A stretch of DNA of 57,109 nucleotides from Coprococcus sp. OM04-5BH (GTDB taxonomy: Bacteria; Bacillota; Clostridia; Lachnospirales; Lachnospiraceae). The position numbers were made by a program, and so were the translations under genes. The first letter of the stretch is position 1; every line of letters starts with the position of its first letter. This document shows, piece by piece, positions 26,233 through 34,072 of this stretch. The DNA is taken from assembly GCF_003482105.1 (NCBI RefSeq), contig NZ_QULM01000008.1, positions 1 to 57,109 of the forward strand, given 5' to 3'. The notes under the pieces are model-generated. The model ran no database searches. It was not told where the DNA came from and was given only the letters and a program-made list of their open reading frames with translations.

Positions 26233-28869
26233 TTACTTGTTAGCGATTGCAGCCTGAGCAGCAGCAAGTCTAGCGATTGGTACACGGAATGGTGAACATG
26301 ATACATAATCAAGACCAATCTTGTGGCAGAACTCAACTGATGAAGGATCTCCACCGTGCTCACCACAAATACCAATGTGAAGGTTTGGATTAACTGGCTT
26401 ACCAAGCTTAACAGCTGTATCCATAAGCTTACCAACACCTGTCTGATCAAGCTTAGCAAATGGATCGTTCTCGAAGATCTTAGCGTCATAGTAAGCATTT
26501 AAGAACTTACCAGCGTCATCTCTTGAGAAACCGAATGTCATCTGTGTTAAGTCGTTTGTACCGAAGCAGAAGAAGTCAGCTTCCTTAGCGATCTCATCAG
26601 CTGTAAGAGCAGCTCTTGGAATCTCGATCATTGTACCAACTTCGTACTTAAGCTCTACGCCAGCAGCAGCGATCTCAGCGTCAGCTGTCTCAACAACTAT
26701 CTTCTTAACGTACTTAAGCTCCTTAACCTCACATACAAGTGGGATCATGATCTCAGGCTCAACTGTCCAATCCGGATGTGCCTTCTGAACTTCGATAGCT
26801 GCACGAATAACAGCCTTTGTCTGCATCTTAGCGATCTCTGGATATGTTACAGCAAGACGACATCCTCTGTGACCCATCATTGGGTTGAACTCATGAAGTG
26901 AGTTGCAGAGAGCCTTGATCTCGTCTACTGACTTATTCTTAGCCTTTGCAAGCTTCTCGATATCAGCTTCCTCTGTAGGAACGAACTCATGAAGAGGTGG
27001 ATCAAGGAATCTGATAGTAACAGGGTTGCCCTCAAGCGCCTCATAGAGTGCCTTGAAGTCATTCTGCTGATATGGAAGGATCTTCTCAAGAGCCTCTTCT
27101 CTCTCTTCTACTGTATCTGAGCAGATCATCTCACGGAATGCTGCAATTCTTTCTGGATCGAAGAACATATGCTCTGTACGGCAAAGACCGATACCTTCTG
27201 CACCAAGCTCACGAGCCTTCTTAGCGTCTGCTGGTGTATCAGCATTTGTTCTAACCTTAAGTGTTCTGTACTTATCAGCCCATGCCATAACACGACCGAA
27301 TGTACCAGCGATCTGAGCATCAACTGTCTTGATAACTCCATCGTAAATATTACCTGTTGTACCATCGATTGAGATGAAATCTCCCTCGTGGAACTCCTTA
27401 CCTGCAAGTGTGAACTTCTTGTTCTCCTCATCCATGATGATGTCACCACAACCTGATACACAGCATGTACCCATACCACGGGCAACAACTGCAGCATGTG
27501 ATGTCATACCACCACGAACTGTAAGGATACCCTGTGCTGACTTCATACCTGTGATATCTTCTGGTGATGTCTCAAGACGAACAAGTACAACCTTCTCTCC
27601 TCTTGCAGCCCATGCCTCAGCGTCATCTGCTGTGAACACGATCTTACCGCAAGCAGCACCTGGTGAAGCGCCAAGACCCTTGCCCATTGGTGTAGCTGCC
27701 TTAAGAGCTGCTGCATCGAACTGTGGGTGAAGAAGTGTATCAAGGTTACGAGGATCGATCATAGCAACTGCCTCTTCCTCTGTCTTATGTCCCTCATCAA
27801 CAAGGTCACAAGCGATCTGAAGAGCTGCCTGAGCTGTTCTCTTACCATTTCTACACTGAAGCATGTAAAGCTTCTTGTTCTCAACTGTGAACTCCATATC
27901 CTGCATGTCATGGTAGTGATTCTCAAGTGTCTCACAAACCTTAATGAACTCTGCATAAGCGTCTGGGAATTCCTGCTCCATCTGAGCGATTGGCATTGGT
28001 GTACGAACACCGGCAACAACGTCCTCACCCTGTGCGTTGATAAGGAACTCACCCATAAGCTTCTTCTCACCTGTTGCAGGGTCACGAGTAAATGCAACAC
28101 CTGTACCAGACTCATTGTTTAAGTTACCGAATACCATAGGCATTACGTTAACTGCTGTACCCCATGAATAAGGGATATCGTTATCTCTTCTGTATACGTT
28201 AGCTCTTGGGTTATCCCATGATCTGAATACGGCTTCGATAGCGAGCTTTAACTGCTCTACTGGATCTGAAGGGAAGTCTGATCCTAACTGGTTCTTGTAC
28301 TCAGCCTTGAACTGCTCTGCAAGAGTCTTAAGATCTGCAGCTGTAAGTTCTACGTCAAACTTAACACCCTTCTCTTCCTTCATCTTATCGATAAGCTGCT
28401 CGAAATACTTCTTACCAACTTCCATAACAACGTCTGAGAACATCTGGATGAAACGTCTGTAAGAATCGTATACGAAACGCTCAAATGCTGGATCTGGGTT
28501 ACCAGCGATCATAGCAGCAACAACTTCGTCATTAAGTCCAAGGTTAAGGATTGTATCCATCATACCAGGCATTGATGCTCTGGCACCTGAACGTACAGAA
28601 ACAAGAAGAGGATTCTTTAAATCTCCGAACTTCTTACCATTGATCTCTTCCATCTTCTTAACGCCTTCCATAGCCTGAGCCATGATCTCATCGTTAATCT
28701 TACGTCCATCCTCGTAATACTGTGTACAAGCCTCTGTTGTAATTGTGAATCCCTGTGGAACCGGAAGACCGATAGCTGTCATCTCAGCAAGGTTGGCACC
28801 CTTGCCGCCGAGTAAGTTACGCATGCTCATATCGCCTTCGCTAAACATATAAACCCACTTGTTTGCCAT
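26233..28869 (-). CDS. ppdK: pyruvate, phosphate dikinase
   Basis: 878 aa, full length. It interconverts pyruvate, ATP and phosphate with phosphoenolpyruvate, AMP and pyrophosphate. The ATP-grasp N-terminus begins VYMFSEGDMSMRNLLGGKGANLAEM. The phosphohistidine domain has GGMTSHAAVVARGMG (His near 457). The PEP/pyruvate TIM barrel carries the C-terminal active-site segment (GICGEHGGDP). A strong promoter lies upstream, and GGAGG precedes the ATG. It serves glycolysis or gluconeogenesis in anaerobes. Codon use is highly biased, as for pflB. Confidence 0.97.
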   Translation of the reverse strand: MANKWVYMFSEGDMSMRNLLGGKGANLAEMTAIGLPVPQGFTITTEACTQYYEDGRKINDEIMAQAMEGVKKMEEINGKKFGDLKNPLLVSVRSGARASMPGMMDTILNLGLNDEVVAAMIAGNPDPAFERFVYDSYRRFIQMFSDVVMEVGKKYFEQLIDKMKEEKGVKFDVELTAADLKTLAEQFKAEYKNQLGSDFPSDPVEQLKLAIEAVFRSWDNPRANVYRRDNDIPYSWGTAVNVMPMVFGNLNNESGTGVAFTRDPATGEKKLMGEFLINAQGEDVVAGVRTPMPIAQMEQEFPDAYAEFIKVCETLENHYHDMQDMEFTVENKKLYMLQCRNGKRTAQAALQIACDLVDEGHKTEEEAVAMIDPRNLDTLLHPQFDAAALKAATPMGKGLGASPGAACGKIVFTADDAEAWAARGEKVVLVRLETSPEDITGMKSAQGILTVRGGMTSHAAVVARGMGTCCVSGCGDIIMDEENKKFTLAGKEFHEGDFISIDGTTGNIYDGVIKTVDAQIAGTFGRVMAWADKYRTLKVRTNADTPADAKKARELGAEGIGLCRTEHMFFDPERIAAFREMICSDTVEEREEALEKILPYQQNDFKALYEALEGNPVTIRFLDPPLHEFVPTEEADIEKLAKAKNKSVDEIKALCNSLHEFNPMMGHRGCRLAVTYPEIAKMQTKAVIRAAIEVQKAHPDWTVEPEIMIPLVCEVKELKYVKKIVVETADAEIAAAGVELKYEVGTMIEIPRAALTADEIAKEADFFCFGTNDLTQMTFGFSRDDAGKFLNAYYDAKIFENDPFAKLDQTGVGKLMDTAVKLGKPVNPNLHIGICGEHGGDPSSVEFCHKIGLDYVSCSPFRVPIARLAAAQAAIANK

Positions 28870-28945
28870 TTGTAATATACCTCCTAAGTACTGTTAATAT
28901 ATTTCTGCAGTGCAGACAGCGAAAAGTCCACACCACGCTGTGATA

Positions 28946-28975
28946 ATTATACCATACGAGCATATAGTATATCAA
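28946..28975 (-). promoter_or_regulatory. ppdK promoter
   Basis: TTGATA, 18-nt spacer, TATAAT on the minus strand, about 77 bp before the start codon. Confidence 0.65.
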
Positions 28976-29015
28976 ACTATTTTTAAAGTATTTTTCACAA
29001 AGTTGTAATAAATAA

Positions 29016-29086
29016 GAGCAGCAACCATTTGAATTTGCCTACGGCAAGGGTTGCTGCAGCGTAACGATGTCATAGACATCATTACA
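29016..29086. repeat. dispersed repeat family 2, copy a (two-hairpin element)
   Basis: Stem 1 pairs GCAGCAACC with GGTTGCTGC around an inner TTGCC-TAC-GGCAA hairpin. Stem 2 is TAACGATGTC-ATA-GACATCATTA. It lies between the ppdK promoter and the ectB terminator and is followed in tandem by copy b. Confidence 0.8.
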
Positions 29087-29094
29087 ATAAATAA

Positions 29095-29328
29095 GAGCAG
29101 CAACCATTTGAATTTGCCTGTTTGGTATCGCCCCCTCATATTATGGGTAACGCCCCCTCGTTTACACTCGGCGGCAAGTCGATTGTGCCATTCCAATATG
29201 CGTTTTCAACGCATGGTCACAATCTCTCGGCGGCATTTCGTCAGCACCATTCTAAATGTGTCTTCGACACTTGGCGCTTCCTACGGCAAGGGTTGCTGCA
29301 GCGTAACGATGTCATAGACATCGTTACA
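29095..29328. repeat. dispersed repeat family 2, copy b (split by an insertion)
   Basis: Bases 29095-29119 and 29280-29328 together reproduce copy a, with stem 2 now perfect (GTAACGATGTC/GACATCGTTAC). A 160-bp segment sits inside stem 1's loop, with CCT duplicated at the junctions. Confidence 0.75.
29120..29279. mobile_element. 160-bp non-coding insertion inside repeat family 2
   Basis: Interrupts copy b between CCT repeats, suggesting a 3-bp target duplication. It contains two diverged modules, each starting CTCGGCGGCA and followed by TCG, CCATTC and a short hairpin (ATGCGTTTTCAACGCAT; GTGTCTTCGACAC), and two CGCCCCCTC boxes. No ORF and no clear terminal inverted repeats. MITE-like by inference only. 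Confidence 0.45.
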
Positions 29329-29332
29329 ATAA

Positions 29333-29366
29333 TAAAAACAGGTGCGAAAGCTCACACTCTCACACC
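29333..29366 (-). terminator. terminator downstream of the ectB-like gene
   Basis: On the minus strand GGTGTGAGAG pairs with CTTTCGCACC (10 bp, two or three G-U pairs), followed by TGTTTTTATT. The family 2 element begins immediately after it. Confidence 0.65.
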
Positions 29367-29502
29367 CGTATTTAGATATACATTTACTAATTTTTTATCA
29401 GACCGATAGATGTTTTCAGATAAAATCATCTCCACTTTTACAGCCAGCCATATTTAATATAAAGCTGTCTTTACCTGTTTCACATCATCTCCCGAAGCAT
29501 AT

Positions 29503-30753
29503 TTATGCCTCTACTGAATCTATAGCTTTCTTGAGGATATCAAGCCCTGCGATCAGATCCTCATCTGAAATGATAAGAGGTGGCATGATCTTGATGACCG
29601 CATTGTCACGGCCGGCTCTCTCTATTACAAGTCCCTTCTTGAATGCACTTGCTGTGATGGCACCTGCTGTAGCATCATCCTTAACCTCAACGCCCCAGAG
29701 AAGTCCTATACCTCGGGTTGCAACTACATTTGGATCTCCGTTCATGTTCTTCTCAAGATACTCTCTTACGATCTCACCCTTACGCCTTGTCTCTGCCTCA
29801 ATGTTGTTGTCAAGCATGAACTCAAGTCCTGCCTTGGCAGCTACCATTGAAAGCTGGATACCTCGGAATGTGCCTGAGTGCTCACCCGGCTTCCAGAGGT
29901 CATACTCCGGCTTGAACATTGCAAGACCCATAGGGAACGGATAACCGCCTATGGACTTGGACAGTGAGAACATATCAGGCTTGATACCTGCTCTCTCAAA
30001 TGAGAAGAATGTACCCGTCCTTGCACAGCCAACCTGAACATCATCAACCACCATAAGTATATCATTCTTGTCGCAGAACTCGCGGAGTGCCTTAAGGTAT
30101 TCTACTGAGAATACATTTACACCGCCGTCTGCCTGTACTGTCTCGATAAATATTGCTGCAGGCTTCTCCACTCCTGAATGATCGTCATCAAGAAGTGTCT
30201 GCATGAACTTGATGGTATCAAGCTCAGGGAACATGTATGGTGCCGGAATGTGATACACATTGTCAAGACCAACCCCTGCACCTGCACGGCTTGCAGCATC
30301 ACTTGTAAGTGATATTGAACCGAGAGTCATTCCATGGAAACAGCCCATGTATGCCCAGATCATCTCTCTCTTCTTAACCTTACGGGCAAGCTTTAAAAGT
30401 GATTCTACTGCGTTAGTTCCGGTAGGACCAGCAAACATGATCTTATAGTCAAGTCCTCTTGGCTCAAGAACCTTCTTCTCGAAGAACTCAATGAATTCAG
30501 CCTTTGGTGCTGTCATCATATCGAGAGAATGCATTATTCCGTCATTCTGGATGTAATCGATGACCTTTTCCTTTATATAATCGTTGTTGTGTCCGTAATT
30601 CAGGGCACCTGCGCCTGCGAAGAAGTCTATATACTCCTTGCCGTTCTCATCATACATCTTGGCTCCCTTAGCCTTTGTGAATATCTCCGGAAAGCTTCTG
30701 CTGTATGATCTTACATTTGCCTCGTATTCTGAAAATAATTCTTTACTATGCAT
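29503..30753 (-). CDS. ectB: diaminobutyrate-2-oxoglutarate transaminase (EctB-like)
   Basis: 416-aa class III PLP aminotransferase predicted to make L-2,4-diaminobutyrate from aspartate semialdehyde and glutamate. Signatures: FFAGAGALNYGHN, GPTGTNAVESLLKLARK, CFHGMTLGS, VVDDVQVGCARTG and the PLP lysine in SLSKSIGGYPFP near residue 262. The start follows AGGAGG with a 7-nt spacer; the ORF continues to 30804 without support. No ectA or ectC is nearby, so ectoine synthesis is not indicated; diaminobutyrate may go to another product, or the true amino acceptor may differ. It follows glyS by 51 nt, which may place both on one transcript. Confidence 0.82.
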   Translation of the reverse strand: MHSKELFSEYEANVRSYSRSFPEIFTKAKGAKMYDENGKEYIDFFAGAGALNYGHNNDYIKEKVIDYIQNDGIMHSLDMMTAPKAEFIEFFEKKVLEPRGLDYKIMFAGPTGTNAVESLLKLARKVKKREMIWAYMGCFHGMTLGSISLTSDAASRAGAGVGLDNVYHIPAPYMFPELDTIKFMQTLLDDDHSGVEKPAAIFIETVQADGGVNVFSVEYLKALREFCDKNDILMVVDDVQVGCARTGTFFSFERAGIKPDMFSLSKSIGGYPFPMGLAMFKPEYDLWKPGEHSGTFRGIQLSMVAAKAGLEFMLDNNIEAETRRKGEIVREYLEKNMNGDPNVVATRGIGLLWGVEVKDDATAGAITASAFKKGLVIERAGRDNAVIKIMPPLIISDEDLIAGLDILKKAIDSVEA

Positions 30754-30804
30754 TTTAATGCCTCCTGTAAAACGGGGGTCCGGCAAAACCGGGCACACCA
30801 TCAA

Positions 30805-32202
30805 TTAAAATTCTAACTTCTTCTCAAAGTATGCCTTAAGGTCTTCTATCTTTATTCTTTCCTGCTCCATGGTGTCTCTGTCTCTTACTGTAACGCAGCC
30901 ATCTGTCTCTGAATCAAAGTCATATGTTACGCAGAACGGAGTACCGATCTCGTCCTGTCTTCTGTATCTCTTACCAATATTTCCTCTGTCATCGTACTCA
31001 CAGTTGAAGTACTTTGAAAGCTCTGCATAGACCTTCTCAGCACCCTCGTTAAGCTTCTTTGAAAGTGGAAGCACACCAACCTTAACAGGTGCAAGTGCAG
31101 GATGGAAATGAAGTACTGTACGAACATCAGGCTTCTCTTCTGTTCCGATGTTCTCTTCGTCATATGCTGCACAGAGAAATGCAAGTGTTACACGGTCTGC
31201 ACCAAGTGATGGCTCGATAACATAAGGAATGTACTTCTCCTTCTTCTCATCATCGAAGTAATCCATAGGCTCACCTGATGTATTCTGGTGCTGTGTAAGG
31301 TCATAGTCTGTTCTGTCAGCGATACCCCAGAGCTCGCCCCATCCAAATGGGAATAAGTACTCGATATCTGTTGTACCCTTGCTGTAGAAGCAAAGCTCCT
31401 CAGGTGAATGGTCACGAAGTCTCATCTCATCTTCCTTGATACCAAGGGCAAGGAGCCAGTCACGACAGAAGCCTCTCCAGTACTGGAACCACTCAAGGTC
31501 TGTACCAGGCTCGCAGAAGAACTCAAGCTCCATCTGCTCAAACTCTCTTGTTCTGAATGTGAAGTTACCAGGTGTAATCTCATTTCTGAATGACTTACCT
31601 ATCTGTCCGATACCGAATGGAATCTTCTTTCTTGATGTTCTCTGAACATTCTTGAAATTGACAAATATACCCTGAGCTGTCTCAGGTCTCAAATATACTG
31701 TATTCTTGGCGTCCTCGGTTACACCCTGGAATGTCTTGAACATAAGGTTGAACTGTCTGATACCTGTGAAATTGTGCTTTCCACATGTTGGACACACAAT
31801 GTTGTTGTCATTTATATAGCTCTCCATCTGCTCATTTGTCCATCCGTCAACTGAGCCCTCGATGGTTACACCATGCTCTGCCATGTAATCCTCAATAAGC
31901 TTGTCTGCTCTGAATCTCTCATGGCATTCCTTACAATCCATAAGAGGATCAGCAAAGCCGCCAAGATGTCCTGACGCAACCCATGTCTGTGGATTCATAA
32001 GTATCGCACAGTCTACACCTACGTTATAAGGATTTTCCTGGATGAATTTCTTCCACCATGCCTTCTTAACATTGTTCTTAAGCTCAACACCCAGATTACC
32101 GTAATCCCATGTATTTGCAAGGCCACCATATATCTCTGAACCCGGATATACAAATCCTCTGTTCTTGGCAAGAGCCACTATTTTGTCTAATGTCTTTTCC
32201 AT
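30805..32202 (-). CDS. glyS: glycine-tRNA ligase (homodimeric type)
   Basis: 465-aa class II aminoacyl-tRNA synthetase that charges tRNA-Gly. N-terminal [23 protein letters not shown] is characteristic of the eukaryote-like alpha2 GlyRS. Class II motifs are visible ([25 protein letters not shown] for motif 2; [17 protein letters not shown] for motif 3). A zinc-like CKEC ... CPTCGKH pair occurs in the insert. GGAGG precedes the chosen ATG by 5 nt; an in-frame ATG at 32214 is upstream of it. A T-box leader was looked for in the 104-bp upstream gap and not found. Confidence 0.96.
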   Translation of the reverse strand: MEKTLDKIVALAKNRGFVYPGSEIYGGLANTWDYGNLGVELKNNVKKAWWKKFIQENPYNVGVDCAILMNPQTWVASGHLGGFADPLMDCKECHERFRADKLIEDYMAEHGVTIEGSVDGWTNEQMESYINDNNIVCPTCGKHNFTGIRQFNLMFKTFQGVTEDAKNTVYLRPETAQGIFVNFKNVQRTSRKKIPFGIGQIGKSFRNEITPGNFTFRTREFEQMELEFFCEPGTDLEWFQYWRGFCRDWLLALGIKEDEMRLRDHSPEELCFYSKGTTDIEYLFPFGWGELWGIADRTDYDLTQHQNTSGEPMDYFDDEKKEKYIPYVIEPSLGADRVTLAFLCAAYDEENIGTEEKPDVRTVLHFHPALAPVKVGVLPLSKKLNEGAEKVYAELSKYFNCEYDDRGNIGKRYRRQDEIGTPFCVTYDFDSETDGCVTVRDRDTMEQERIKIEDLKAYFEKKLEF

Positions 32203-32305
32203 ATCGTCCTCCATGAATTTTGTATTATACTAATTATGGTTATTCCGGCATAAGGTAATATAACCTGCCTTATCCGAATCATTTTACCTTTAAACAGTTA
32301 TTTTT

Positions 32306-33046
32306 TCAAGTTAAAGTTTCTATAACTTCAAGGGAATTGAACTTCTTTCCTATGTGGACATCATAAAACCTCGCTGTGATGTTCTCAAGCTCCTCAAGAA
32401 CCTCGTCCTTCACAGTGAAATTATAGAGAGTTCCAAACTTCTGTCCGTTTATATATTTCAGTGTATAGACACAGGCGTCACTTACAGCTATGTTGTGCAT
32501 TGTTCTTCCTGCACAGTGAATGCACACCAGACCTCCTGCCTCTGCACTGAATATGCCGGAGGGCTCATTTCCACATACGGGACAGTGATAGCTCTGTATT
32601 CCCTGTCCGAACACATCAAGCATTTTTATCTCGAATATGACCCTTATGAGCTTTGGCGAGATCATGGCTTTCTTAAGAGCATTTAGACTCACAAACAGCA
32701 GATTAAGATAATCTGTGCTCCGCTCCCCCTCTCTTGTGAAGTATGACATGACCTCACAGAAATAAGAACCATAGCAGTACTTCTCCATGTCGTATGTAAG
32801 CTCATGAAAATATTCCTTAGCTTCCACACTCTTAAGCGTGTAGGCATCCCTGCCCTCATACAGGGTAAATTCTCCCATGACAAATAACTGGGTCTTGGAG
32901 ACCAGCTGATTATTCGATTTTCTTACACCTCTGGCAAATGCAGTTATCCTGCCCCTCTCCTTGGTAAGTATCACAAGTCTCCTGTCATACTCACCTACAA
33001 GGCTCATGGCCAGAACGATTCCCTGCAGTACAACCTCATCCCTCAT
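32306..33046 (-). CDS. recO: DNA repair protein RecO
   Basis: 246 aa, usual length. It promotes RecA loading and strand annealing in the RecF pathway. The N-terminal OB fold (GIVLAMSLVGEYDRRLVILTKERGRITAFARG) is followed by a helical domain with a zinc-binding four-cysteine cluster (CPVCGNE ... CIHC). It starts 3 nt after the era stop, the conserved era-recO order in Firmicutes, so the two are co-translated. Confidence 0.95.
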   Translation of the reverse strand: MRDEVVLQGIVLAMSLVGEYDRRLVILTKERGRITAFARGVRKSNNQLVSKTQLFVMGEFTLYEGRDAYTLKSVEAKEYFHELTYDMEKYCYGSYFCEVMSYFTREGERSTDYLNLLFVSLNALKKAMISPKLIRVIFEIKMLDVFGQGIQSYHCPVCGNEPSGIFSAEAGGLVCIHCAGRTMHNIAVSDACVYTLKYINGQKFGTLYNFTVKDEVLEELENITARFYDVHIGKKFNSLEVIETLT

Positions 33047-33049
33047 ATA

Positions 33050-33964
33050 TTATTCATCTGCATGATACCCGAAGTTCTTAAGAAGGGTATCTGTATCTCT
33101 CCAATCTTTCTTTACCTTGACCCACAGCTTAAGATTGACCTTTGCGTCTAAAAGCCTCTCCATTCCGTAACGGGAATGGGTTCCTATCTTCTTAAGCATC
33201 GAGCCCTGTTTTCCTATTATTATCCCCTTATGGGAATCTCTTTCGCATATGATGGTGGCATTAATATCTATGATACCACCCTCAGTCCTCTCCTTCATGG
33301 AGTCAACCACCACGGCAATACCGTGTGGGATCTCCTTGTCAAGCTGTCTTAATGCCTGCTCTCTTATGAGTTCAGCCACGATCTGTCTCTCTGGCTGGTC
33401 TGTAATAGTATCCTCATCATAGTACTGAGGTCCGTATGGAAGATATTTTAACAATGTATCTATAAGCTCATCTGTATTGCTTCCGTTAAGTGCCGACACC
33501 GGTACGATCTCAGCGAAATCACAGGCATTCTTATAGGTGTCTATAGCCTTGAACACATCCTCATCGGACACCTTGTCTATCTTATTTATAACAACTATTA
33601 TAGGTGTCTTCACCCGTTTGAGCTGATCTATGATATATCTCTCACCGGCTCCGATAAAGGTGGTGGCTTCAACTATCCACATAACAAGATCAACCTCATT
33701 TAAGGTTCCCTCTGCCACCTTTAACATATATTCTCCAAGCTTGTTCTTGGCTCTGTTTATACCCGGAGTATCAAGGAACACTATCTGTCCCCTGTCACAG
33801 GTATATACTGTCTGTATCCTGTTTCTTGTGGTCTGTGCCTTGCTGCTGGTTATGGCTATCTTCTGACCTATAAGCTGGTTCATAAGGGTTGATTTCCCAA
33901 CATTTGGTCTGCCTATTATAGCAACGAATCCCGACTTGTAATTCTTCATATTTGTATCTACCAT
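33050..33964 (-). CDS. era: GTPase Era
   Basis: 304 aa. Ribosome-assembly GTPase that binds the 3' end of 16S rRNA. G1 GRPNVGKST, G3 DTPG, G4 NKID and the KH domain (HKGIIIGKQGSMLKKIG) are all present. The start is set at MVDTNMKN, 10 nt after AAAGGTGA; the ORF extends to 34006 without support. It is 109 nt downstream of the M16C protease gene and directly upstream of recO. Confidence 0.97.
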   Translation of the reverse strand: MVDTNMKNYKSGFVAIIGRPNVGKSTLMNQLIGQKIAITSSKAQTTRNRIQTVYTCDRGQIVFLDTPGINRAKNKLGEYMLKVAEGTLNEVDLVMWIVEATTFIGAGERYIIDQLKRVKTPIIVVINKIDKVSDEDVFKAIDTYKNACDFAEIVPVSALNGSNTDELIDTLLKYLPYGPQYYDEDTITDQPERQIVAELIREQALRQLDKEIPHGIAVVVDSMKERTEGGIIDINATIICERDSHKGIIIGKQGSMLKKIGTHSRYGMERLLDAKVNLKLWVKVKKDWRDTDTLLKNFGYHADE

Positions 33965-34072
33965 ATTCTGTGTTTCACCTTTTCTATGATCTCCTCTGAC
34001 CATCATACCATAATTCCCATTGCTGCTTAAGACGATGGTCAGATCATCTTTTCATTTTATAATTATAATTTC

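Noticed and set aside
26233..28869. Long antisense ORFs within ppdK, pflB and groEL
   Set aside because: They mirror highly biased codon use of the sense genes and have no ribosome binding sites or family features.
30754..30804. Attenuator between glyS and ectB
   Set aside because: A CCGG-TTTTG-CCGG hairpin is present but too short to be convincing.
32203..32306. T-box leader for glyS
   Set aside because: The gap is only about 100 bp and has no T-box consensus; only a short imperfect hairpin is present.
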